From: Flammula alnicola
Taxonomy: Eukaryota; Basidiomycota; Agaricomycetes; Agaricales; Strophariaceae
Assembly (NCBI GenBank): GCA_015499995.1
Contig: JADNRV010000152.1
Coordinates: forward strand, 62,001-126,000
Direction: 5' to 3'
DNA: 64,000 nt
This document shows positions 11,104-21,513 of this stretch, piece after piece; position 1 is the stretch's first letter, and each line of letters begins with the position of its first letter. Position numbers and translations under genes: made by a program. Below the pieces are notes generated by a model. The model saw only the letters and a list, made by a program, of their open reading frames with translations. It was not told where the DNA came from and ran no database searches.

Positions 11104-12003
11104 ATGCCTTCTAACACCAATACCACCACCACCAAGTCCGTCACCCCGTTCAACCCAACCACTCACATCTCCAATACCAACACCAAAGCTACCCAGCGCA
11201 CAGACAAACCGTCGGCTTCTCTCAAAGTGAACGCCGACACCACTCAAGCGCCAGCAGCCAACGCCAGTGTATCTTCTTCTCCGTCTGACGAAGAGAACGT
11301 TCGCCCCGCCTCGGATAAGGCTCAACCGCCCCTCTCGCCCGCCCCCCTCTCCCTCGCAGGCATACCCAAAGCCCTGGAACGCGACATGCGTGCATACGAG
11401 CACGAACGCCAGCGCACGAAACGCGCGGGGGAGCGAGCCATCAACCGCGCCCGCAAGGCGGGGTTCGGACTCGGGATCGACAAACGGGCCCAGTCGGGGT
11501 CTAGGGAGGAGAGAGACACGAAGCGCAAGCCGCGGAGCAAGGCCGAGGTCGAGGTCGATGTCGGCGTGGATGCTGTTGGTAGGAGCACGTCGTCGTCGTC
11601 GGTGCCCGCCGGGGCCCTGATCGAGGGTCTCTCAGCGGCCGCCAGTCCCAGAGCCAGGGCCGGGGCGATCGCGCGTGCTAATGCCATGGCCCTCAGCGCT
11701 GTTGACGGCGCAAGCGTCCAGGTCAACCTCTCGGACCTAGTTGTGCTCTCGCAGCGGAAGCCGCGGAAGGTCAAGGAGGAGGACTTCGAGTTGGTGCCTA
11801 CGCTGCGCAGCGTCATCGCGTTGGACGATATGCCGACGCAGGCGGTGCACGACATGGAGATAGACGAGCCGTGGGAGCACATTGAGTCTGAGTCGGACGT
11901 AGAGGGCGAGGGCGGAGGTGAGGGCAAGGGGAGGAGGAAGGGAAAGGCTGGCAAGGAGGCGGGGCTTTCGTATGCGGCGATCGTTGTTGGCGGCTGTGAG
12001 TGA
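11104..12003 (+). CDS. uncharacterised Ser/Ala-rich low-complexity protein (299 aa)
   Basis: A single uninterrupted 299-codon frame with high third-position GC. The N-terminal 90 residues are Thr/Ser/Pro-rich. A basic helical block follows (ALERDMRAYEHERQRTKR), then an acidic and basic charged region and a short tail ending SYAAIVVGGCE. The section around residues 185-230 (SPRARAGAIARANAMAL, then QVNLSDLVVLSQRKPRKVKE) looks the most conserved-like. No catalytic motif, signal peptide or membrane span. I do not recognise a family; a lineage-specific, probably nuclear or regulatory protein is a guess from composition only. Confidence 0.65.
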   Translation: MPSNTNTTTTKSVTPFNPTTHISNTNTKATQRTDKPSASLKVNADTTQAPAANASVSSSPSDEENVRPASDKAQPPLSPAPLSLAGIPKALERDMRAYEHERQRTKRAGERAINRARKAGFGLGIDKRAQSGSREERDTKRKPRSKAEVEVDVGVDAVGRSTSSSSVPAGALIEGLSAAASPRARAGAIARANAMALSAVDGASVQVNLSDLVVLSQRKPRKVKEEDFELVPTLRSVIALDDMPTQAVHDMEIDEPWEHIESESDVEGEGGGEGKGRRKGKAGKEAGLSYAAIVVGGCE

Positions 12004-13200
12004 ATATCGAGCATGCAGACCTGCTGGTTAGGCCGAATACCCAATTCGACTGCAAGGACGGTTTCAAGGATCTACAACAAGACTCGTCTCTCATTCCTCA
12101 GTTTCATTTCTGCTCCTCCATCATACCTTGAACGGCGCACTGGCAATGACGCTCGACATCCAACTTTTCGCTCGACTCTCGGCCGACGTTTCGTCCACCA
12201 TACCAATCAGTTCTTGGATTCGTACGCTTTTCACTTCGCGATTTATTCTTATTCACCCTTATTGTAATTTTATCTATTAACGACATTAGTGTAAGTAAAC
12301 CCAGATGCATCATAGACTCACCTTTCGTTTCCGACGTTTCGCTATAACCCCTCCATCCATATTCATGTTGAATCTTATTCAACGCCATTCGTTTGTACCT
12401 TTTACTTTGACGACGTTCTTTCGCAAACTTTTTGGTGATACTGTACATTTATTTCGAGTTGTCGTTTGCGTGTATGTAGGCAGGTTGTAGGGCTGTGGGG
12501 TTGGGGTGTTAGTAGATTTGGACCTACTATGTATGAGTAAGTGAATACTATATTCTTTTAATGTGTAAAGGTGTTCGATTAGAGAATGGAAGACTGTAGA
12601 AGTGAGAGGACCTGAGCAAGAGCCAACAACGGGCCCGGGTATACGCCTCGTGAATTTCTCGGCTCCTCGGCTCGCCCAGCTTGATTTGCGTTGATGTTGC
12701 ACAGCACTCCAACAGCACTCTCTCAGTAAACCAAGCTGGGTCTTTAAAATTCTTTCAGTAAACGGCGCTTCATATCAAAGATGAAACACATCACATCACG
12801 TCAACGATTGTCCGCTACTAGGCTCCGCCGGGAAGCTCTACCAAAAGCTTGTCCGCGCATTTGCGGGTTTGAGCGCCAAAATTCGTCAAATCTTTGTCCC
12901 TAAATTTGCGGGTTTGAGGCCGCCGAAGGCAAGATTTTTGGCATACTTTGTCCACAAATTGCGGGTTTGAGACCCAATCGGTACCCCGGGTGCCCAACCG
13001 GGGATCTTTCTCAGGCTGGGAAAGAAATTTATTATAATTGCCCTCGACCACAATGCATCATGCACTCGTCAGTGTTAAAATTCACTGATAACTTGAATAA
13101 ATACCCGAGGAAATTACGCACTTTTTTGGAAGGACCCCTTAATAATAGTCTTATCTGACTTGTGTCTAGCCGTGTTCGCTTCAGATCATGTGTGTTTCTG
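12004..13200. other. gene-poor stretch with a small repeat cluster
   Basis: 3' flank of the serine-rich gene, followed by short AT-rich frames without family features. The only structure I see is the threefold GCGGGTTTGAG repeat at 12840-12975. Confidence 0.5.
12840..12975 (+). repeat. three spaced copies of TTGCGGGTTTGAG
   Basis: Exact copies of the 13-mer start at 12861, 12906 and 12959. Each is preceded by a related CTTGTCC or CTTTGTCC word, giving imperfect units of about 45-53 bp. Confidence 0.75.
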
Positions 13201-13396
13201 ATACATCTTGAGGAAACTCATTAAAATAGCCCACTTTCATGAATATCATGATCATGATCTCCTGTCTGGCACTTCGATCTTGCACAAAACAGTCGCCATT
13301 GACAGCCTCGGCGGGACAACCTATTCTTCTACTAACATCACCTCCTCGCCTCTCGCTTCTTCGTCAAGTCTGCCATTTCTCTCTCTCGTGTTCTCA

Positions 13397-14041
13397 ATGG
13401 CCACTCTACCGGGTGTGACTCCAAATCCTTCCTTTCCCATCTTAGTGCCTCGTACCTCACTGCATACAACTACTTCACCTTCCTTCACTTCGGGTACTCC
13501 ACTTGGCATTACAGATGGATTCCCGGTTATACATGGATTCCTACCGGCTGCAGCAAGTGAGCGAAATCCACCAGTATTATTTCTCAATCAACTTATTCAA
13601 TACTCAACATGTGCGCTAGCTGTAACTACGTCCACAGCCACAGTAACTGACCAGACCTCTGGACCTGCTCCAACAAATACAGTTGCAACACCTGTTGGGA
13701 AGAAATCCAATGCTGTCATGCTTGGGATTATTGGTGGCATCATTGGCATCTTCGCAGTGGCTCTTGCTACTTTCCTCATAATGCATCGCCGGAAAAACAC
13801 GACGAGAAGGAGATTTCAGGATGAGGCAAGGGCAGTGCCTTTTGTGCAAGCTGAATCATCAGACTCGTATATATCGATCCGAGGCCAGGCACCAGCATCC
13901 AGAAACTCGACACCCTTCCGTACACCCCCCAACGCTAGCTTTGCAGCAATAAAACTGCCATACGAGCCCGTCATATTAGAACCCCGCGGACAACCCGGAC
14001 AGGGACAGGGAGCGGTGATAGTACTCTCCAAGAACAACTGA
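13397..14041 (+). CDS. single-pass membrane protein with Ser/Thr-rich ectodomain
   Basis: The frame is open from 13208, but the first ATG in it is at 13397. It encodes a Ser/Thr/Pro-rich segment, a strongly hydrophobic span (AVMLGIIGGIIGIFAVALAT) followed at once by the stop-transfer cluster HRRKNTTRRR, and a cytosolic tail of about 80 residues. A likely 63-nt in-frame intron lies at 13557-13619 (GTGAGC...GCTAG). This layout is common among mushroom proteins of the cell-wall-sensor kind, but no defined sensor domain is visible. The true N-terminus and signal peptide are unresolved. Beyond the stop another frame continues with a coiled-coil-like tail (see findings), so the C-terminus may be altered by a frameshift. 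Confidence 0.6.
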   Translation: MATLPGVTPNPSFPILVPRTSLHTTTSPSFTSGTPLGITDGFPVIHGFLPAAASERNPPVLFLNQLIQYSTCALAVTTSTATVTDQTSGPAPTNTVATPVGKKSNAVMLGIIGGIIGIFAVALATFLIMHRRKNTTRRRFQDEARAVPFVQAESSDSYISIRGQAPASRNSTPFRTPPNASFAAIKLPYEPVILEPRGQPGQGQGAVIVLSKNN

Positions 14042-14389
14042 ATTCCATCAGGCAGCACATCCGGCAGGTTGAAAATCTGGTGCGCATCGGGTCAGGAAGC
14101 CTGATGAATGCGAGGGAGAATGATACAACAGAACCACCTCACATCGCCACAACTCGGAATGCCATCAAATTCAAATAAGCGCCGGTAGCATATGTACTTA
14201 AGGTACCATTAATGCCTCTCGATGATTTAAATTTACCCTATTAGAATGCCATTACATAATGTAATGTTTTCTGTCATTGCAAATCCCAGAGTCTACACCA
14301 CCGTTTGCGTGAGACATCAACCGGCTATTTTCCAGTATCTCGCCGACGGATATGCGGATGGACGACTATAAGAGGACCGGTTTGACAGC

Positions 14390-15185
14390 CGGTTGACATT
14401 TGAGGCCCGGCAGCCGAGAATCATCCCAGCGCCTGCCCCTTGGATGTCGCGCAGCCGATGTCTGTTGGATATCCTCACAGATGTCGTTGGGATGTCCAGT
14501 TGGACTTAGACGATTTTTTGAAATCGTTCTTGTTCTTGCTGGCTGTGTGACGTGTTATGTCACTATGACTCTGCCACGTCTTCACCACTTTCCTTCGTCT
14601 TCAACCACCGTGCACCATCATCCATCTACCAACGCCGCTGCTGCCTTCCCCAAGGCTGGCTGTCTCGCCACGCATCACCATCACCCCGTATGCCCACCAC
14701 ATTACACACTCCCCTCTCACTCTATCATACTCAATCCTTGCCTCCTCCAATATGTACTCATCCTCGGCTTTCTAGTTTCGGTGTATCTCCAGAATGTTTA
14801 TGGCTCATTCTTCCTTTTCCATAACACCGCTCGTCATTCTTCCTTCCTCCTCTACCCAGCCTTTTCCTTCCTATACTACAGTAGAAATCATTAGTAGATC
14901 ATGTCCCTACTGTAGATGTGTTGTATAATTCATTCTTTACTTCAATATATCTTGTTGCCCTCGTCAAATTGAACACACTAGAGCCTAAGTAATATATTCT
15001 TATAAAATAGTCCTTCAGCTAGGTCAAGTACTAGAAGACATCCAGCCCTAATGTCCTGCTGACATCGTCTGGGACATCCCTTAGCTATCCAGGTCGGATG
15101 TCCGTCTGACATCCCAGGCCAAACATCCAATTTGGACATATGCTGGATTTCATCCTCCGGATGTCACACGACATGTCCCATCAAC
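14390..15185. repeat. GGATGTC-rich blocks facing each other across ~550 bp
   Basis: The left block (14430-14505) repeats GATGTC in mostly one orientation. The right block (15035-15180) contains GACATC/GGATGTC words in both orientations with similar spacing. The interval holds only a C/T-rich stretch with short frames. This looks like a degenerate inverted-repeat element, but I could not define clean ends or a target duplication. Confidence 0.45.
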
Positions 15186-15811
15186 AAATATATACATTAC
15201 GTCCATGGGACGTTCGGCACCAAGCGGTGGTGTACATACACAATGTGGAATACGCATCGCCTTTCGGTCATTGTGTGGTCACGGGCGTCTTCCCCTGATT
15301 GCGGCACTGCAGGCCACGACTCACCTTCAACCACGATGCTATGTAGAAACGCCAAAGAAAAGCAAAGACCTTAGATTTCACGAAACATCACATGCATCAC
15401 AAGTCATGAAACAAATTGCTCAGCACAAATTGCTCGAACGTGTGTACTAGGCAGTGTTGGCACATCCAGTAGATATCCACGTGGTTGTGCTGATCTCCAC
15501 GGAAACAGTGGTATTCACGATTTAACGTTTTCCCCGCCAAAGAGAAAAGTGACAAGAATTTGTATTTGTTTACATCTCGGTTCTGCCCTTATATGTAATT
15601 AGAGAATGATTGCGAGCGCAGCGAGCAATTTGAATCCTGACAAAGATCTTAGTCTACTAAGTCTAGAGTCTAGAGAAGACAACAACCAACAGGCAAGTAT
15701 GTAACCAGATCAATCACCGAAATGTGGCAGTGCGGTTATACTATACTTGGCACTTGCTTTATCTCAAGTACTTATAAACGATTGATCTCAGAAAGTCCCC
15801 GCCAGTTACAA

Positions 15812-16986
15812 TGGACCCGTACGTGACCTGCATCCTCTATTTCTGAAATTCAGTGAGCTTCTGCTGACCGTCACCGCCGTTAATCCCCAGCATTCTATCG
15901 CATGGCCGACAAAACAACAATGCCAGTTCAGGACGGTACGCGGACGACGACCTGCTTGAACAGTCCCAGGAGAACATCATGCTGACGTGGGATGGAAATG
16001 AGATTCAAGGTCCAGAGCCCGAGGTAGTTGCCCAGACGTCTCGAATTGCGGAACGCACGATACCAACTATATTGCCTCCAAGGTCTCCTTCTCCGCCCGA
16101 ACGCCCACCTAAGTGAGTCAAGTAAATAAGGATCGGAATATTTTCTTCTAATCAAAAGTTTTTGACGTATATGTACTTACGTGCTTTGCATCAGATATTC
16201 ACAGGCACGGAGACCGACGAAAAGCATATGTTACTCATTCTCTCCCATGGGCAGTAACTCAATGGTGCTTCTTCCGCCTTCGGATGCACCAGATACGCGC
16301 CCGCAATACTATATTACTGTTAGCATGAATTGTTTTATGCCCCTCTCCCATATCACTGCCGTCTATCGTGGGGCAAACGAATATGGAGCAGCAGTAGGGG
16401 AATTCGAGTGCGTAATTTCTCCTTAACGTTACATATACAGTATCCCCTTTGCTGAATGAGAGCTTTCAATTGTAGAATGGGGATTATAAATGCCTCCACC
16501 AGTTTCCGAATGGGCGCTCAACTGCAAACGATCTCTAGCGCACTTGTTAAGAGCGGAAGTCGCACGAACGTATGTTGCCCCATAGCGAATATTTCTGGGT
16601 CTGGTCCCTAACGAGCACCTCTTTGTATAGGGATCATGGACATGGAGTCCAGCAGGCCTAAGTAACAGAAAGTTTCACCTCAGATGGAACTATCACAACC
16701 GCCCATGCGTCGTAAGTCCTGCTAACTTAACTTATGTTCCGTCATACCATAACTTCAACCTAATTTAATTCAATAGTGCTTAGGCATCAGCGTGGATGTG
16801 AGGCCCAAAATTCTCGCAACTTTCACACCTCGAATCGGATTGACTCTTGAAAGGAAACTCTCCGAGCTAGAAGTCACCCCAGACGGACAAGAGTTCTTCG
16901 ACCATATCCTGATGTCATTATTGATAATAGAGCGCAAACGTCTGACTCCCGGGAGCGACCCAACAGTTAAACAGCTTTTTAATTGA
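15812..16986 (+). CDS. DUF6593-family protein, paralogue C (275 aa)
   Basis: Six exons: 15812-15819, 15891-16112, 16195-16407, 16476-16569, 16631-16711 and 16777-16986. Every intron after the first sits at the same position and phase as in paralogues A and B. The conserved blocks are ERPPKYSQ, YYITVSMNCFMPLSHITAVY, GSWTWSPAGLSNRKFHLRW, ILATFTPR, ELEVTPDGQEFFDHIL and LLIIERKRLTPG. The first exon is only 8 nt (ATG GAC CC), so automatic predictors may miss the start. The C-terminal block is closest to that of A. It lies in opposite orientation about 6 kb from B. Function unknown. Confidence 0.83.
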
Positions 16987-17739
16987 TTGTACTCAATATA
17001 TTTATTCAGCACTTTATCTTCGCCAAATATAAACAATGTTCTCCCTTTTCTCAACAGCGAAAAGTGAAGAAATATTTACAACTTGAAGTTGCCAACTTGA
17101 AGGAGACTTGGGAGTCGGTGCTACATGTATCTGTCGCCCAGTACTCGTTGTATTGTCACAAATCCCATCTAGTCCCATCTACATAATTTTCGTGGAAGCG
17201 TCGGAAGGTTAACACATTACTTGCACATTACTTAGAAGTTAGTTGTTACTTAGCCTGAGTAGCCGACTCGATTGTCCGTCCGGAAATAGATTGTGTAGAT
17301 CCTCCGTCACGATGTGATTGGCCAAAAATGTTCCTCCCGAAATAAATACGAACAAACTCGAACCTTCCGTACCAACACTTGGCCGACAACTTGAACCCTT
17401 GCCTCAACCCAACCTTGCCTTGGATTTTTCATAGACCTGGACCAACTCTACCAAATTTCATATTTTGATCTCACCTTCAGTGCGAAATATCGAAATGGGA
17501 TTTCTGTAACTTACTTACTCTCTAAATCGGCGAACCCGACATGGGTAAGAAAAGGCTTTCATCTATAAAAAAACTGTGAGAACGGCTCTCAATACATTGG
17601 TGGAAAGGAGCGTATGCTGTCGAGACTAATTTCCCTTCTCGTCTCTTTTCTCCCTTAGGCCTACACCTTATCAACCCCTCACATCCGATGTCTGTATCTT
17701 TCTTCCTCACGTCTTCCAATACCTTCCAACCTACCCGAA
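16987..17739. other. intergenic, nothing recognised
   Basis: 3' flank of DUF6593 C and promoter of the MetX-like gene. The final 100 bp are C/T-rich, as expected of a fungal leader. Confidence 0.5.
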
Positions 17740-19456
17740 ATGTCGACCCAGCCACCAACACACTATCATCATCATGGCCGCTTCAAGGTTGCAGGAGGAG
17801 TTCTTCCAGACGCTGTCACTGCCTACCGAACTTACGGAGACCCGGCTAATCCGTGTATCGTGTTTCCTACATGCTTTGGCGGGAAGTTGGACAGTAAGTC
17901 GCCAGACTCTCTTGACTACGTAAAAGTTATACATTGGATATTCATATGCTTCTCCAGGCCAATTGTATATGGTGGGCGAGGGAAAGGCAAGTACTTAAAT
18001 TGAAAGCATCTAGTATCTAACAATACTGATAACTGAGCGTATAGGTGATGGACCCTGCGAGGTACTTCGTCGTCACATTTGCCCTATTCTCAAATGGAGA
18101 AGTGAATATTTTATTTCTAACATCAGTTGAATGTCAGCGTTGCTAATGTTCCTGAAACAGTCATCGTCACCTTCCAATACGGTTCGTTCTCAAAGCCTTC
18201 CGTATTCGTCTGGTACATGTTCACAACTTCTTGTTTCTTCAAATATGCAGCTGCCCCCATACAACGGCCCTTACTTCCCTGCTGTCTCGTACGAAGATAA
18301 CATGTAAGCCTTCGCAGATATCTCGGAAAGGAGAGCATGGCTCAAGAACAGATTTTTTTTTACAGCCGTGCGCAATATGCTGTTCTCCAGAAGCTTGGAA
18401 TCAAGAAACTACATGCGGTCATTGGGTTCTCCATGGGTGCTCAACAGGTATGTCCGGTCGCCTAGAAGAAGTTAAAGAAACAAGTTGACCCAATTCTCCA
18501 GGCTTATTATTGGCCGGTTATGTATCCAGACTTCGTCGAAAGGTAATAATTTGCCAGCTTTGTCATATCATGCATATTAACTTTGAACAGATATGTAGTC
18601 ATATGTGGTTCTGCCCGCACGAGTCCACATAATAAATGGTACTCAACATTGAGTCTGACGAGTAAGGTATTCGGTTGCTGACCAGCATCGCAGCTTCTTG
18701 GAAGGTCCAAAGGCAGCCTTGGTTGCGTCGAAAGATTTCGAGAACGGACACTATCGACAAACCCCTCAGTTCGGTATTCGGGCCTTTGGTCGTGTATATT
18801 GCGCATGGGCCTATGGTCAGACGGTACGTCGACGCTCTAAACTCCATGTTTGTAAGATCTCAGTCTCGGATTCCAGTGGTTCCGGGAACACAAATATAAA
18901 ATGGATGGCGTGTGAGTGTTTCCCATTTTGCCCAGTGATCTGTTGCTAATTATTCGGCCTTGTGCTGGATACAGGTATCCGGATCTTGCGTCTTTCATGC
19001 GCGAAAGATGGGAGGGTCGATTCCTAGAAAATTGGGACGCCAATGATCTGCTTACCCTCCTCCACACCTGGCAGAATGGAGACGTTTCGCAAATACGAAA
19101 TCACGGAAAGCTGGAGGCCTGCTTGACCCAAATCCCAGCAAAGGGCTTGATTATGCCCAGCAAGACCGATTTATACTTTCCGGTAAACATCCTCTTCGTC
19201 TTCTTCGGTTGAGTACGAGTCATGTTGACAATGGAATAGCCTGAAGACAGCATCAACGAAATTAAGTCTTTAGCCAGCTCCACGCGCCTTGTTGTCATAG
19301 ACACGGTTTGGGGACACACTGGTCTGTTGCTTGCTTGTCGGTTCGGGTGAGCCTCGCCAACTGACCTTTTATCGTTATGAAATAGCCGGAGGAGGATCAA
19401 ATCCCACCGATGATGCCTTCGTGCAAGCCCAGATCAGAATTTTCCTGGAAGAGTAG
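17740..19456 (+). CDS. alpha/beta-hydrolase of the homoserine O-acetyltransferase (MetX) family
   Basis: Thirteen small exons (17740-17893, 17958-17986, 18045-18101, 18161-18181, 18251-18303, 18366-18447, 18502-18542, 18591-18638, 18694-18823, 18877-18911, 18975-19182, 19240-19321, 19387-19456) encode about 336 residues. The MetX-type start (FKVAGGVLPDAVTAYRTYGD) and the NGES/SPSNT loop are present. The nucleophile is about Ser127 in GFSMGAQQ, with Asp282 in SKTDLYFP and His312 in WGHTAGG completing the triad. Classical MetX enzymes carry GGSMGG at the elbow, so this member may not acetylate homoserine. Intron 2 appears to use a GC donor (AAG|GCAAGT). The exact reading of the last codons is less certain than the rest. 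Confidence 0.85.
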
Positions 19457-19607
19457 TGGTATGCAGAGGACGTGAAAAGCGAAGGCTGGCATTTATGGAG
19501 GCTGCCAACCTTCAGGGAAAGGGACGCCCGCGATAGCAAAGGGTGTAAATACAACAGATTTATTTCCAGCGTTGCCTTCTACATTTTGTCTAAATGGATC
19601 TATTGAC

Positions 19608-21350
19608 CTAAATCTCCTCGATCCGCATATCCTCATCGTCCGAATCTTCCGCCTTCGCTGTCGACTCGTTGGCTATTCCTCCCATGTGCGTTTCAGGCTC
19701 TATTGCAAGCTCCTCAAACACATCTTCTGCGCTGGTGATCTTGGGTTCATCTCCATGAAGCAGCTGTACTAATCGTTCAAAATGTTCAGAAATCTATCAC
19801 AGAAATTCCACCGTTAGAACTGACGCAAGAGCAAGCGAAGAAAGAGGAGTTAACAAACATTGTCAACTGTCTCGTTTTCATGTGCTGCGCGCACTATTTC
19901 ATACACTCCGTGTTGTCGTTGGTAATCACGGCCCCATCGTGTGTGGCATAGAAGCAAGAGGGTTTCGACGTGGGTCAGTCGGATCTTAGCGTCTGGTTCG
20001 CGTTGCTTTGTAGGAGGCAGGAATTGTAGGAGTTCAGGCAATTTTTCTTGATCCTTCAGGTTCAAAAAAATGAGAAGGAGTCACAGGGAACTTAAATTAC
20101 AAGACTTACTTCCAAGTCGAATTCCTCCGGTCCGGCAAGAGGGAGGAGAATGTAAGGAAGGGCACCTATTCCAGGCGCCGTGGTCTTCGATGGAGGGACA
20201 GAAACAGCAGCAGATTCTGGACTGAGGATGGCTTTATGCCCTGGAGCATGGAACGCACAGTTTCTAAAACCAAAAATTAACTAGCGTAAAGCCGATAATT
20301 GAGGGACTTACTTGATAGCAGAGGCGACGCCTCCTCGCCGTATGGTATCCTTGTGCTCCGTGAACACGACGAGCTTTGCCAGAGGATACTCGACAACTGA
20401 ATCGGCTTTGAGGACTTCCGAAGGTTGAGGTGATAGGAAGTGGTTTCTTGCTACAGGTGACTATGCATCAAATGTACGATTAGAATGGCACGGCATGAAA
20501 ATGAATTGATATTTACAGCTGTCATATTGGCGAAGACGCTGGCCAAAAAATGTAGCTCTGCTTTCCTTGTCCTCTTCGATAGGTCCCCGGATTCGACCAC
20601 TTGTGCGCCTTCGACGAATGCATCGATTAGGAGAGGCAAAGCCGGAACTTCTCTGCTTGGTGCACTAGGGTATGGAACAGGTGCCGGACATGACCCACAC
20701 CGCGATTCTGTTGGATATAGCGAATTTGAGAGGCGAGTATCGGGAATTATATTGATCTTCATGGAGAGAAGGATCGAGCAGGCCGGTGTTGATGCTGTTA
20801 AATTTGAGAGTAGCATCGATCCAAGATCGGCAAGAATTGAATGCGGATTCTACGGAATCTTGATATCAAGACGATCGCAGAGCAGGGAAGGGAGAATACA
20901 CATACTATGATATAGGACGCAATGAAATTCAAAAAAGATGGCTCCGAGAGTGGTGCTATCATTAATGGCGAGTCTGACAAATTGACTAATGCTCGGAAAG
21001 CATCATGAGCCACGCTCTTCAACGAGAAACTATGAGCTTGACCAAGGGTTTATTGAAAGATTGAACACATGCCAGTTGATCTCTGCATAAGAGCTTCAAA
21101 TCCCGGATTATCTCGCTCTCTTTTGGCTTCTGTAATCCTCCTGATTGAAGTCCGGCGAAAAATATGTCTCTATGAGGAGCACCCTTCACCGTTTGAGGTA
21201 GGAGATTTTCGAGGGCTATTTGTCGGACCTGAGGGTTCCTATCCCTTAGAAATGGGACGAGCTATACGGATGGTTGTTTGAGTGTGCATTGCGAGACTTG
21301 TCGAGAACGGGCTTGGGTGGAATACTGACCTCACGAAGCTGGGCGTCCAT
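19608..21350 (-). CDS. HGH1: HGH1 family protein, eEF2-folding cochaperone
   Basis: Eight exons (21330-21350, 21073-21261, 20906-21016, 20517-20849, 20312-20460, 20110-20263, 19859-20053, 19608-19793) give 445 residues. The armadillo-like repeats start with MDAQLRELVPFLRDRNPQVRQ. Family signatures follow in order: AHDAFRALVNLSDSPL, ADLGSMLLSNLTAS, LHFLASVFANMTA, TIRRGGVASAIKNCAFH, PLAGPEEFDLE, KLPELLQFLPPTKQREPD and the very conserved VETLLLLCHTRWGRDYQR. The tail is acidic. In yeast Hgh1 works with TRiC/CCT and Hsp90 in folding elongation factor 2. Intron 2 appears to use a GC donor (CTG|GCATGT). The 5' end is divergent from SPT20, with 163 bp between the two ATGs. Confidence 0.93.
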
Positions 21351-21513
21351 CGTGAAATATTTAATACACGTGATCTGCTAAACGCGACTATACCTTCTGC
21401 TTACGTGAGCAATACTCATTGTACTGGGCCACCTGTAACATTGAAGTTCAGTTCTGGCGTCCTTGGGTTGTCTCTCATCCATCTCCTCGCTGTCTAGTGC
21501 GGGTTGTGTCCAT

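Noticed and set aside
11322..12044. 240-codon minus-strand frame
   Set aside because: It is antisense to the GC-rich serine-rich gene at 11104-12003; its low-complexity Ser/Pro/Arg content mirrors that gene.
14400..14894. 164-codon plus-strand frame
   Set aside because: It starts inside the GGATGTC repeat block and runs through C/T-rich sequence; His/Ser/Leu-rich with no recognisable motif.
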